Assembly (NCBI RefSeq): GCF_904848665.1
Contig: NZ_CAJHCQ010000017.1
Location: 1-64,000 of the forward strand
DNA length: 64,000 nucleotides
Direction: 5' to 3'
DNA from: Paraburkholderia hiiakae
GTDB taxonomy: Bacteria > Pseudomonadota > Gammaproteobacteria > Burkholderiales > Burkholderiaceae
Under the pieces are notes generated by a model. That model had not been told where the DNA came from. It did no database searches and was given only the letters and a program-made list of their open reading frames with translations. Shown in pieces: positions 8,555-17,209 of this stretch (positions are counted from its first letter, which is position 1; every line of letters starts with the position of its first letter). The translations under genes and the position numbers were made by a program.

Positions 8555-10561
8555 ATGCGTCTTGGAGTCTGCTATTACCCGGAGCACTGGCCGGAGGCCA
8601 TGTGGAAAGACGACGCCGCGCGCATGAAGGCGCTGGGTATCGCGCAGGTGCGTATCGCCGAGTTCGCATGGAGCCGCATCGAGCCCACGCCCGGTGAATT
8701 CGACTGGGGCTGGCTCGATCGCGCCATCGACACGCTGGGCGCCGCCGGCCTGCAGGTGGTGATGTGCACGCCCACGGCCACGCCGCCCAAGTGGCTGATC
8801 GACCAGCATCCGGACATCCTGCCCGTGGGCGCCGATGGGCGCGTGCGCGGGTTCGGTTCGCGGCGGCACTACGATTTTTCGTCGGCGGCGTATTTCGAGG
8901 CTTCGCGGCGCATCTGCGAGGCGGTCGCGGTGCGTTATGGCCAGCATCCCGCCGTCGCCTACTGGCAAACCGATAACGAGTACGGTTGCCATCAAACGGT
9001 GGTCAGCTACTCGCCTGCGGCGGTGCAGCGTTTTCGCGGATGGCTCAAGGCGCGCTACGGCAGTATCGACGCGCTCAATACCGCCTGGGGCACCGTGTTC
9101 TGGAGCATGGAGTACCGCAGCTTCGACGAAATCGACGCGCCCGTCGGCACCGTGACCGAGGCGCATCCGTCGCACCGGCTCGACTATCAGCGCTTCGCCT
9201 CCGATGAGGTGCAGCGCTACAACCGCATGCAGGTCGATATCCTGCGCGCGCATTCGCCGGGACGGCCCATCGCGCACAACTTCATGCAGCTCTTCATGGA
9301 GTTCGATCACTACAAGGTCGCCGCCGATCTCGACGTCGCGACGTGGGACAGCTATCCGCTCGGCGCGCTCGACCAGCAGTGGTTCGCGCCGGAGGTCAAG
9401 GCGCGCTATCTGCGCACGGGTCACCCGGACTTCGCCTCGTTCAATCACGACGTGTATCGCGGCATGTCGAAGCTGCCGTTCTGGGTCATGGAGCAGCAGC
9501 CGGGCCCCGTGAACTGGGCGCAGTGGAACCCCGCGCCGCTACCCGGCATGGTGCGCCTCTGGAGTTGGGAAGCGTTCGCGCATGGCGCGGGCTGTGTGTC
9601 GTATTTCCGCTGGCGTCAGGCGCCGTTCGCGCAGGAGCAGATGCACGCGGGCCTGAATACGCCCGACAACCGCCCCGACCTCGGCAGTGCGGAGGCGGCG
9701 CGCGTGGCCGAGGAAATCGAGGCGGTGCTGGCAAAGGCAAAGGACGGCCGCGACTTCGACGTGAAGACGCCCGTTGCGCTCGTGCTCGACTACGAGGCGA
9801 AGTGGCTCTTCGAGATTCATCCGCAGGGCGCGGATTTCCACTATCCACGCTTCGCTGTGGAGTACTACTCGGCGCTGCGCGCGCTCGGCTTCGACGTGGA
9901 TATCGTCTCGGTGCACGCGCCGCTCGACGGTTACCGTCTCGTGGTCGTGCCGCCGCTGCCCATCGTTCCCGACGACTTTGCGCAGGGCCTCGTCAATTCG
10001 GGCGCGCAAGTGGTGATCGGGCCGCGCACCGGCTCGAAAACGGTCGATCTGCAGATTCCCGCCAATCTGCCGCCGGGGCCGCTCGCGGCGCTGCTGCCGC
10101 TGCGCGTGTGGCGCGTGGAGTCGTTGCGGCCCAACATCAGCGAGCCGGTGCGCTTCGACATCGACGGCGCGCACGAAGGCCACGCGCGCCACTGGCGCGA
10201 TCTGATCGAACTAGGGGCCGTCGTGGCGATCGCCGGCGAAAACGAATGGGCCGTGCCGGAAGTGCGCGCGACGTTCAGCGATGGTCATCCCGCTTATGTG
10301 AAGAGCGGCGCGGTTCACTACCTTGCCAGCCTGTTCGACGAGGCGAGCACGCAGGCGCTCTTTGCGCGCGTGGCGCGCGAAGCGGGCCTCGCGCCGCAGC
10401 CGCTTGGCGACGCGATACGCGTGAGCCGGCGTGGCGGCTTCACCTGGGTATTCAACTATGGGCCGGGCACTCACACGCTTTCTGCGGATATTCCCGACGA
10501 GGCAATCGTGATCGGCTCGCGTACGATAGAACCGCAGGGCGTGAGCGCCTACCGTTCGTAA
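8555..10561 (+). CDS. Beta-galactosidase, glycoside hydrolase family 42
   Basis: This 668-residue enzyme begins MRLGVCYYPEHWPE, the standard GH42 start, and a GAGG Shine-Dalgarno precedes that ATG; an upstream ATG at 8528 overlaps the ATPase gene. Residues 1 to about 390 form the TIM barrel, with the acid/base Glu142 in TDNEYG and the nucleophile Glu313 in FWVMEQQPG. The trimerisation domain and a small C-terminal beta domain follow. No signal peptide is present, so it hydrolyses beta-galactosides in the cytoplasm. Its place between the ATPase and the binding protein suggests that the transporter imports a galacto-oligosaccharide or galactoside released from plant polysaccharide. Confidence 0.95.
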   Translation: MRLGVCYYPEHWPEAMWKDDAARMKALGIAQVRIAEFAWSRIEPTPGEFDWGWLDRAIDTLGAAGLQVVMCTPTATPPKWLIDQHPDILPVGADGRVRGFGSRRHYDFSSAAYFEASRRICEAVAVRYGQHPAVAYWQTDNEYGCHQTVVSYSPAAVQRFRGWLKARYGSIDALNTAWGTVFWSMEYRSFDEIDAPVGTVTEAHPSHRLDYQRFASDEVQRYNRMQVDILRAHSPGRPIAHNFMQLFMEFDHYKVAADLDVATWDSYPLGALDQQWFAPEVKARYLRTGHPDFASFNHDVYRGMSKLPFWVMEQQPGPVNWAQWNPAPLPGMVRLWSWEAFAHGAGCVSYFRWRQAPFAQEQMHAGLNTPDNRPDLGSAEAARVAEEIEAVLAKAKDGRDFDVKTPVALVLDYEAKWLFEIHPQGADFHYPRFAVEYYSALRALGFDVDIVSVHAPLDGYRLVVVPPLPIVPDDFAQGLVNSGAQVVIGPRTGSKTVDLQIPANLPPGPLAALLPLRVWRVESLRPNISEPVRFDIDGAHEGHARHWRDLIELGAVVAIAGENEWAVPEVRATFSDGHPAYVKSGAVHYLASLFDEASTQALFARVAREAGLAPQPLGDAIRVSRRGGFTWVFNYGPGTHTLSADIPDEAIVIGSRTIEPQGVSAYRS

Positions 10562-10625
10562 CAGACGCATTGCGCAGTTCCTTCCGATGCAGCACCGACA
10601 ACGACGTATAACCAAGGAGACACGC

Positions 10626-11888
10626 ATGATCGGCAAGACCTTCAGACCACGCACCCTGCTCGTTGCGGCGACGCTGGCTGCGGGCGCGCTTGCGGGCACA
10701 TTCGCAAGCGCGGCGCAGGCCGGCACGCTCGAAATGAACATTGCCTACAAGGGCGCAAGCCAGCGCGCCGTGTGGGAACAGGTGATCGACGAGTTCAAGA
10801 AGACGCATCCCGGCACCGACGTGAAGGTGTCGTTCGTCGACGAGGAAGCCTACAAGGTGCAATTGCCGAACTGGCTCACGACCGCGCCGCCCGACATCGT
10901 GAACTGGCACGACGGCGAGCGCATGGCCTATTACGCGAAGCGCGGCCTTTTCGCGGACCTTTCGGACGACTGGAAGAAGAACAACTGGGACAGCATGTAC
11001 GCCTCGACGAAGGAGGCCTCGTCGTACCAGGGCAAGCAGTACGCCGCGCCCACGGTGTACTACTCGTGGGGCATGTTCTATCGCAAGGACCTGTTCGACA
11101 AGGTGGGCATCAAGAGCGAGCCGAAGACGTGGAATGAATTCCTCGATGCCTGCAAGAAGCTCAAGGCCGCCGGCATCGCGCCGATTGCCGTGGCTGGCCG
11201 CGACGCGTGGACGCTTGCTGGGTGGTTCGACTATCTTGACCTGCGCCTGAACGGCAACGCGTTCCACCAGAAGCTCATGGCGGGCGAAGTCCCGTACACC
11301 GATCCGCGCGTGAAGAAGGTCTACGTCACGTGGAAACAACTGCTCGACGACGGCGACTTCATTCCCAATTCGCTTTCGTACGATCTGGATGCGGCGCAGC
11401 CGTTCCTGTTCCAGGGCAAGGCCGCGATGATGCTGATGGGCACCTTCATTACGGGCGGCTTCAGTCCGACGGTCAAGCAGCAGATGGGTTACTTCCAGTT
11501 CCCGATCATCGACCCGAACGTGCCGACCGCCGAAGATGGTCCGGTCGAATCGCTGCATATTCCGGGCAAGGCGAAGAACAAGGCCGATGCGCGTGCGTTC
11601 CTCGCGTTCGCGGAGACGCCCGAAATTGGCGAGCAACTTGCCAAGGGGCTGGGTTCGCTGTCGGCCAACAGCAAGTCGCCGGAGCCTGAGGACCCGATTT
11701 CGAAGATCGGCTTCCAGATTCTTTCGAACACGAAGGGCGGCATTGCACAGTTCTATGATCGCGACATGACGAAGGAAATGGCTGACGAAGGCATGAAGGG
11801 CATGCAGCAGTTCGTGTCCGATCCGACGAAGCTTGATTCGATTCTCGCGCAGTTGGAGCAGACGCGTCAGCGGATCTACAAGAAGTAA
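10626..11888 (+). CDS. Extracellular sugar-binding protein of the ABC importer
   Basis: This 420-residue protein has a Sec signal peptide with a predicted cut after AQA at residue 32. The mature part is a cluster-B type solute-binding protein of the SBP_bac family used for oligosaccharides. AAGGAG precedes the chosen ATG by a normal distance. It would capture the galactoside in the periplasm and hand it to the two permeases encoded downstream. Ligand identity is inferred only from the GH42 neighbour. Confidence 0.92.
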   Translation: MIGKTFRPRTLLVAATLAAGALAGTFASAAQAGTLEMNIAYKGASQRAVWEQVIDEFKKTHPGTDVKVSFVDEEAYKVQLPNWLTTAPPDIVNWHDGERMAYYAKRGLFADLSDDWKKNNWDSMYASTKEASSYQGKQYAAPTVYYSWGMFYRKDLFDKVGIKSEPKTWNEFLDACKKLKAAGIAPIAVAGRDAWTLAGWFDYLDLRLNGNAFHQKLMAGEVPYTDPRVKKVYVTWKQLLDDGDFIPNSLSYDLDAAQPFLFQGKAAMMLMGTFITGGFSPTVKQQMGYFQFPIIDPNVPTAEDGPVESLHIPGKAKNKADARAFLAFAETPEIGEQLAKGLGSLSANSKSPEPEDPISKIGFQILSNTKGGIAQFYDRDMTKEMADEGMKGMQQFVSDPTKLDSILAQLEQTRQRIYKK

Positions 11889-11898
11889 GGAGTTCGAA

Positions 11899-11937
11899 GA
11901 AGGGACGGGCGGTGCATGCTCGCGCCGCCTGCCCTTC
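11899..11937 (+). other. Strong intercistronic hairpin after the binding-protein gene
   Basis: A long stem pairs GAAGGG-AC-GGGCGG with the complementary arm ending GCCCTTC, with one small internal mismatch and an ATGCTC loop. No U-tract follows, so it is unlikely to be a simple terminator. It begins 11 bases after the binding-protein stop and sits well before the permease start. Such hairpins commonly stabilise the upstream mRNA end so that binding protein is made in excess over permeases. Confidence 0.6.
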
Positions 11938-12015
11938 GTGCACGTCGACAGCTTTGTATGGGACCAGAGTCAGTGCTCCGCACACACTCTGGATCGTCAG
12001 GAGGAGGTTTTTGCC

Positions 12016-12990
12016 GTGAGACAGGCAGTGACTCACACCGTTGCGCATCGTGTGGAAGGCGCCGCGCCGGCTGGTGGCGAGAACGGCGGCATGCCGCACG
12101 CAAGCGGGCGGGGCATTCAGCCGCGCCGCCGCACGTCGCCCACCGCGCGGCGACAGCGCCGTGCCGCGTGCCTCTTTCTCGCGCCCGCGTGCATCATGTT
12201 CGCGGTCTACGTGATCTGGCCGATTCTCTCCACGCTTCGCCTGTCGCTCTACAACTGGGACGGCATGAGCGAAGCGAGTTTCGTGGGCCTCGCGAATTAT
12301 GTCGAGTTGTTCCACTCGCCCACGTTCTACACGGCGCTCAAGAACAACGTGATCTGGCTGGTGCTGTTCCTGCTCGCGCCGCCCATGGGCCTCGCGATCG
12401 CGCTGTACCTCAACCAGGCCGTGGGCGGCATCCGCATCGTCAAGTCGCTGTTCTTCGCGCCGTTCGTGCTTTCGGGCGTGGTGGTCGGCCTCATCTACTC
12501 GTGGTTCTACGACCCCACGTTCGGCCTGCTCGCGCTCATACTCGGCCGCGGCATTCCCGTGCTCGGCGACCCGAACTACGCCACGCCCGGCATCATATTT
12601 GCGGCGCTATGGCCGCAAACCGCGTACTGCATGATCCTCTATCTCACCGGCCTCACCACGCTCAACAGCGAGCAGATCGAGGCCGCGCGCATGGAAGGCG
12701 CGAAGGGCTGGACCATGCTTTGGCACGTGATTCTGCCGCAACTTCGCCCCGTCACGTTCATGGCGGTGGTAGTCACGGTCATTGGCGCGCTGCGTAGTTT
12801 CGACCTCATCTCGGTGATGACGGGCGGCGGCCCGTTCGAAAGCTCGACAGTGCTCGCGTACTACATGTACGACCAGGCAATCAAATACTATCGGCTCGGT
12901 TATTCGGCCGCGATTGCCGTCGTGCTGTTCGCGATCATGCTGCTCTACATCGTCTATCACCTGCGCCGCTTGCTGCGCAGCGAGCACTGA
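12016..12990 (+). CDS. Sugar ABC transporter permease 1 (MalF/UgpA type)
   Basis: This 324-residue protein has six transmembrane helices and the EAA loop EAARMEGAKGWTMLWHVILP that contacts the ATPase. The GTG start is chosen because GGAGG precedes it at good spacing; a longer open frame overlaps the binding-protein gene. This start gives an unusual Arg-rich, about 50-residue cytoplasmic tail before the first helix. An internal ATG at 12091 would shorten it. It pairs with the following permease to form the membrane channel. Confidence 0.9.
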   Translation: MRQAVTHTVAHRVEGAAPAGGENGGMPHASGRGIQPRRRTSPTARRQRRAACLFLAPACIMFAVYVIWPILSTLRLSLYNWDGMSEASFVGLANYVELFHSPTFYTALKNNVIWLVLFLLAPPMGLAIALYLNQAVGGIRIVKSLFFAPFVLSGVVVGLIYSWFYDPTFGLLALILGRGIPVLGDPNYATPGIIFAALWPQTAYCMILYLTGLTTLNSEQIEAARMEGAKGWTMLWHVILPQLRPVTFMAVVVTVIGALRSFDLISVMTGGGPFESSTVLAYYMYDQAIKYYRLGYSAAIAVVLFAIMLLYIVYHLRRLLRSEH

Positions 12991-13011
12991 ATCCGCTACG
13001 AGGAGCCGCAC

Positions 13012-13863
13012 ATGTTTCCGATTCCGGTCGACAAATGGAAGCCCGCGTCGCGCCGTCTGTACAAACTCTCGCTGCCCGTGGCGCTCGTTATCTGGCTCCT
13101 GCCGCTCATTGCCGTTCTGGTCACCTCGGTACGTTCCACCGAAGAACTGAGCGAAGGCAACTACTGGGGCTGGCCGAAGCACTTCGCGATGATCGAGAAC
13201 TATCGCGACGCGCTCACGACTTCGCCCATGCTCCATTACTTCTGGAACAGCGTGCAGATCACGCTGCCCGCCGTGGCGGGGGCCATCGCGCTCGCGGCGC
13301 TGGCGGGCTATGCGCTCGCTATCTACCGCTTTCCGGGCAATTCGGCGCTGTTCGCGACCTTCGTTGCGGGTAACTTCGTACCGATCCAGGTGCTGATGAT
13401 TCCGGTGCGTGACCTCACACTCAAGCTCGGTCTCTACAACACCGTGGGCGGCCTGATTCTGTTTCATCTTTCGTTTCAGACCGGGTTTTGCGCGCTCTTC
13501 CTGCGCAATTTCATCAAGCAACTGCCGTTCGAACTCGTCGAGGCCGCGCGTATCGAGGGCGCGAACGAATGGACTGTGTTCGTGCGCATCGTGCTGCCGC
13601 TCATTCGCCCGGCGCTCGCTGCGCTTGCCATTCTCGTGTTCACGTTCGTCTGGAACGACTACTTCTGGGCGCTGTGCCTGACCCAGGGCGACGACGCCGC
13701 GCCGATCACCGTGGGTGTTGCGGCCCTCAAGGGGCAGTGGACGACGGCATGGAACCTCGTTTCGGCGGGCTCGGTGCTGGCGGCGCTGCCTTCGGTGATG
13801 ATGTTCTTCGCGATGCAAAAGCACTTCGTGGCGGGGCTCACGTTCGGCGCGACCAAGGGCTGA
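13012..13863 (+). CDS. Sugar ABC transporter permease 2 (MalG/UgpE type)
   Basis: This 283-residue protein has six transmembrane helices and the EAA loop EAARIEGANEWTVFVRIVLP, typical of MalG-like permeases. It starts 21 bases after the first permease, preceded by GAGGAG, and is the last gene of the LacI-controlled sugar operon. With the first permease it forms the channel energised by the UgpC-type ATPase. Confidence 0.93.
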   Translation: MFPIPVDKWKPASRRLYKLSLPVALVIWLLPLIAVLVTSVRSTEELSEGNYWGWPKHFAMIENYRDALTTSPMLHYFWNSVQITLPAVAGAIALAALAGYALAIYRFPGNSALFATFVAGNFVPIQVLMIPVRDLTLKLGLYNTVGGLILFHLSFQTGFCALFLRNFIKQLPFELVEAARIEGANEWTVFVRIVLPLIRPALAALAILVFTFVWNDYFWALCLTQGDDAAPITVGVAALKGQWTTAWNLVSAGSVLAALPSVMMFFAMQKHFVAGLTFGATKG

Positions 13864-13958
13864 ACGGTTAATGCAAGGCGGGGCGATTTGACTTCGACGC
13901 GGCGCTACGGTCCAATTTGGAGAGACCCGACGCAAGTCACGCCCGCAAGGAATGCCCC

Positions 13959-14474
13959 ATGCAGCAAAACGAACCGGCCCCGCGGCCGATGCAGCCCGCG
14001 ACGCAGCCCAAACCCGCCGTGCAACTGCCCGCAGCGCTCGTGCGCGAATTCGACGGCGATCACCTCGAAGCGCGCGTAGCCGATGCGGTTCGCCTTTCGA
14101 CCGTAAGCGAGGACGGCTGGCCGCACGGCGCGCAACTGAGCGCGGGCGAGATCCTGGCCGTGAACGCCACTACGCTGCTCATTGCCGTCTGGCCGCAGTC
14201 CAGCACCACAGCCAACCTCGTGCGCGAAGGGCGCCTCACGCTTTCGCTGGCGCGTGACGGCGCGCTGGTCGAGATACGCGCACGCGCTCACGCTGTGGCG
14301 CAGCGGCAAACGGCGCTCGAACTGAGCGTATTTCGCGTGGAAATCGAGTCTGTCACCGAGCATCGCGCGAAATATGCCGAGGTGCTGAGCGGCGTGACGT
14401 TCCGGCTCTACGAGCCCGAGCGCGTACTGGCGCGCTGGCGCGAGCAGATCGCGATGCTGCGTGCATTCGCCTGA
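13959..14474 (+). CDS. Pyridoxamine-5'-phosphate oxidase-like FMN-binding protein
   Basis: This 171-residue protein is built around the split-barrel flavin-binding fold. The segment VRLSTVSEDGWPHGAQLSAG and the later beta strands match small PNPOx-like proteins. AAGGA lies 7 bases before the chosen ATG. A Pro/Gln-rich N-terminal stretch of about 25 residues precedes the fold. The substrate is unknown; family members bind FMN, F420 or heme. It stands alone after the sugar operon with its own short upstream region. Confidence 0.7.
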   Translation: MQQNEPAPRPMQPATQPKPAVQLPAALVREFDGDHLEARVADAVRLSTVSEDGWPHGAQLSAGEILAVNATTLLIAVWPQSSTTANLVREGRLTLSLARDGALVEIRARAHAVAQRQTALELSVFRVEIESVTEHRAKYAEVLSGVTFRLYEPERVLARWREQIAMLRAFA

Positions 14475-14597
14475 GCTTGCATGACGCGCGTGGCGAAAGC
14501 TTCGTGATGTTGTCATTGTCGATGTGCTAGCGTGTTCGGCGGGACGCGCGCTTCTTGGGCTCGACGCCACGCAGAAACAAACGCTACCGGAACCACG

Positions 14598-15401
14598 ATG
14601 CAGACCACGGTACTCACAGACTGGCAGCAGTTCATGGCGCTGACCACGCAGCTCGACGGCTGGGCGTTTCGCGGCCAGCAGAACGCGCAGTGGCACCTCG
14701 AAAGCTCGCTCACGCGCTACATGCGCGACTACGTGGGCGACCGGCTGCAATGGCGCCAGCGCGAGGAGCGCGCCATTCGGGTGTTTCGCCGCAAAGCGCA
14801 CAACTTCCTCGCGCATCCGGACCTGCTCAAGGACGACTTGCGCTGCCTCGCGCTCATGCAGCACCACGGCGCGCCCACGCGGCTGCTCGATTTCACCAAG
14901 AGCCCGTTCGTCGCGGCCTTTTTCGCGCTGGAGCGCGCCACCGGCGACGCGGCCGTCTACGCGCTGAACACGCCTGCGCTCTGGAACAGCCGCGCGCTGC
15001 CCAAGACGAATCCCACGCTCACGCGCGACGTGATCGACCCGCGCGCGCACGACAACTTCGAACGCTACTTCTTTAGCAACACGAACGAAATTCTCTGGTC
15101 GGGCGAGCCCACGGAGATGGACGACCGGCTCGTCGCGCAGTCGGGCACCTTCGTCGTGCCGGGCGTGATCGACAAGCCGTTGCAGGCGATTCTCGAAGGC
15201 TACGAGAGCCACGAGGAACTGCTGCACAAAATCGTGCTGCCCGAGCGTATCCGCATGGACGCGATGAAGTGGCTCTACCGCATGAACATTACGAATGCGT
15301 CGCTGTTTCCTGGGCTCGACGGGCTCGCACGATCCATTGCGGTGGAGCTGGAGATCGTATGGTCGGGCATGGTGGTGCCGGTTGCGGGCTCAACGAGCTG
15401 A
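14598..15401 (+). CDS. FRG-domain protein
   Basis: This 267-residue protein carries the FRG domain, named for the conserved aromatic-Arg-Gly seen here as GWAFRGQQNAQWHLESSLTR near residue 20. The conserved HHGAPTRLLDFTKSPFVAAFFAL block follows in two adjacent pieces. FRG-domain proteins are scattered through bacteria, often in defence or mobile contexts, and their biochemistry is largely unknown. No partner gene or toxin-antitoxin arrangement is visible here. The start was set at the ATG opening the conserved domain; an upstream in-frame start at 14532 lacks a ribosome site. Confidence 0.75.
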   Translation: MQTTVLTDWQQFMALTTQLDGWAFRGQQNAQWHLESSLTRYMRDYVGDRLQWRQREERAIRVFRRKAHNFLAHPDLLKDDLRCLALMQHHGAPTRLLDFTKSPFVAAFFALERATGDAAVYALNTPALWNSRALPKTNPTLTRDVIDPRAHDNFERYFFSNTNEILWSGEPTEMDDRLVAQSGTFVVPGVIDKPLQAILEGYESHEELLHKIVLPERIRMDAMKWLYRMNITNASLFPGLDGLARSIAVELEIVWSGMVVPVAGSTS

Positions 15402-15421
15402 AGAACCCGCATCGGCCAGAT

Positions 15422-15718
15422 TCACGGCGTTTCGGGCCGCGGCAGATTGAGGCCGGGCGCGAGTCGCGTAGCCTTGAATTCCGTCACTTCGTAGCTGGCG
15501 ACGCCTTGCTGCGCAAAGGGATCGGCGGCGAGCAGCGTATCGAGCCGCTCGCGCGGCATGTGCGAAGCGATGATCACGCCGCCGTTGCGCGGCATTTTCG
15601 GGCCGGCGGCAACGAAATTGCCCGCTTCGAACTGCGCATCGAGGTAGGCGCGATGTGCGGGAAGGGCGTCGTCGATGCGCTCGAGCGAGGCAGTATAGAT
15701 CAGCGAAACGATGTACAT
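15422..15718 (-). CDS. YciI-family protein
   Basis: This 98-residue protein has the ferredoxin-like YciI fold. The N-terminal strand is MYIVSLIYTASLERID, followed by HRAYLDAQFEAGNFVAAGP with the conserved His and a GVASYEVTEF strand near the end. YciI-type proteins are small dimers related to muconolactone isomerase-like enzymes, and most have no proven substrate. It lies just downstream of nudK on the same strand, 35 bases away, and may be cotranscribed with it. Confidence 0.8.
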   Translation of the reverse strand: MYIVSLIYTASLERIDDALPAHRAYLDAQFEAGNFVAAGPKMPRNGGVIIASHMPRERLDTLLAADPFAQQGVASYEVTEFKATRLAPGLNLPRPETP

Positions 15719-15753
15719 GGGCGGTCGATAGAAAGCGGGCGAGAGCGCCTATG

Positions 15754-16341
15754 TTAGCGCGTGAGGCCACGCAAGGCCGCATGCTGCAAGAGCATGATCG
15801 TCTTGCCGTCCACGATCTCGCCGCGCTCGATCATGTTTAGCGCTTCGTCAAGCGGCACTTCGACGACTTCCAGATCCTCGCCTTCCTCTTCGACTCCGCC
15901 ACCCGCGCCGGGGCGCTGCGCAGGGTCGTATTCGCCCAGGTAGAAGTAAAGCTTCTCGGTCACGGAGCCCGGGCTCATGTACGCCTCGAATACCTTGCGC
16001 AGGTTGCGCACGCGGTAGCCCGTTTCTTCCTCGACTTCGGCGCGAATGCGCGCGTCGGGCGCGGCGTCGTCGAGCAGGCCGCCCGGCGCCTCGATCATCA
16101 TGCCGTCGTGCCCGTTGACGAACGTCGGCATGCGAAATTGCCGCGTGAGCACGACGTTGCCGCTTCGCGGGTCGTGCAGCAGGATGGTCGCGCCATTGCC
16201 GCGATCGTAGGTTTCGCGGCTCTGGCGTTGCCACGTGCCATTGCTGCGCAGGAAGTCGAAGGTCACCTTGCGCAGCACATACCAGTCGTCGGACAGCACG
16301 GTGGTTTCGATCATTCGCACGCGGTCTTTCGTTGCAGTCAT
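15754..16341 (-). CDS. nudK: GDP-mannose pyrophosphatase-like Nudix hydrolase (NudK)
   Basis: This 195-residue Nudix hydrolase has a relaxed Nudix box, starting GGLLDDAAPDARIR and ending EEETGY. The canonical Glu and Arg positions are changed, as they are in E. coli NudK. Other NudK-like features are YDRGNGATILL, the RQFR motif, YMSPGSVTE and GGGVEEE. The likely reaction is hydrolysis of GDP-mannose or related nucleotide sugars to GMP and sugar phosphate. It diverges from a DeoR-type regulator, with repeated TTCGTGC elements between them. Confidence 0.85.
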   Translation of the reverse strand: MTATKDRVRMIETTVLSDDWYVLRKVTFDFLRSNGTWQRQSRETYDRGNGATILLHDPRSGNVVLTRQFRMPTFVNGHDGMMIEAPGGLLDDAAPDARIRAEVEEETGYRVRNLRKVFEAYMSPGSVTEKLYFYLGEYDPAQRPGAGGGVEEEGEDLEVVEVPLDEALNMIERGEIVDGKTIMLLQHAALRGLTR

Positions 16342-16376
16342 CTCATTCTCCTTGGGTCAACTTCGCCATTCATGGT

Positions 16377-16426
16377 ATCGTGCAGTTTCGTGCAAAATCA
16401 AGAAAATTCGTGCAATCGATTCGTGC
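16377..16426. promoter_or_regulatory. Iterated TTCGTGC elements in the nudK-deoR divergent promoter
   Basis: TTCGTGC occurs at 16387, 16407 and 16420, with an ATCGTGC variant at 16377. The first three starts are spaced 10 and 20 bp apart, so they lie on one face of the helix. The last copy ends 7 bp before the deoR start codon. TTCG cores are common in DeoR-family operators, so autoregulation by the adjacent DeoR protein is plausible. Confidence 0.5.
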
Positions 16427-16432
16427 CACCCC

Positions 16433-17188
16433 ATGCTCACAGATCAACGAAAGAAAGCGATACTCGAAGCGCTCAAGCGCGAAGGCCAGGTGCTTGCCGG
16501 CGAACTGAGCGCGAAGTTCGGCGTTTCCGAGGACACGGTGCGGCGCGATCTGCGCGAACTGGCGGCCGAAGGCCTGTTGCAGCGCGTGCACGGCGGCGCG
16601 CTGCCGGCTTCGCCGGCGGTGGCGCCCATTGCCGAGCGGCGCGGTATGGAGGTGGCGGCCAAGCGGCGCATTGCGCAAAAGGCCGCGGGCATGATCGCGC
16701 CGGGGCAGGTGGCGATCGTCGATGGCGGGACGACTTCGGCGCTTCTAGTCGAGTGTTTGCCGCGCGACCTGCGGGCGACCGTCGTTACGCATAGCCCCGG
16801 CGTCGCGGTCGCGCTCGCGGAGCATCCCACCATCGAGGTCGTGCTGATCGGCGGGAAGCTGTACAAGCACTCGGTGGTCACGGTGGGCGCGGCGGCCGTG
16901 GAGGCGATTGCGCACATTCACGCGGACCTGTACTTCATGGGCGTGACGGGCGTTCACGCGCAGGCGGGGCTCAGTACAGGAGATTTCGAGGAATCCTACG
17001 TAAAGCGCGCACTGGCCGCGCGCGCTGCGGAGACGGTCGTTTTGGCTTCGGCGGCGAAGCTCAACGCCGCTTCGCCATACTGCATCGGTCCGATCGGCAT
17101 GGCGCAGACTATCGTTGTCGAGCGCTCGACGGATGCGAAGCTGACCGAACCGATCGAGGCGGCAGGCGTGACGGTGGTGCGCGCTTGA
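16433..17188 (+). CDS. DeoR/GlpR-family transcriptional regulator
   Basis: This 251-residue protein has the DeoR N-terminal winged helix (ILEALKREGQVLAGELSAKF, then SEDTVRRDLRELAAEGLLQR) and the C-terminal DeoR sensor domain. The sensor includes DGGTTSALL and the phosphosugar-binding VTHSPGVAVAL and VLIGGKL blocks. The ATG opening the helix-turn-helix was chosen; no good Shine-Dalgarno is visible. Members usually sense a phosphorylated sugar. Its divergent neighbour is nudK, so it may regulate a sugar-nucleotide function, but no sugar catabolic operon adjoins it. Confidence 0.9.
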   Translation: MLTDQRKKAILEALKREGQVLAGELSAKFGVSEDTVRRDLRELAAEGLLQRVHGGALPASPAVAPIAERRGMEVAAKRRIAQKAAGMIAPGQVAIVDGGTTSALLVECLPRDLRATVVTHSPGVAVALAEHPTIEVVLIGGKLYKHSVVTVGAAAVEAIAHIHADLYFMGVTGVHAQAGLSTGDFEESYVKRALAARAAETVVLASAAKLNAASPYCIGPIGMAQTIVVERSTDAKLTEPIEAAGVTVVRA

Positions 17189-17209
17189 GTTCATGAGCGC
17201 GCCGTCACG

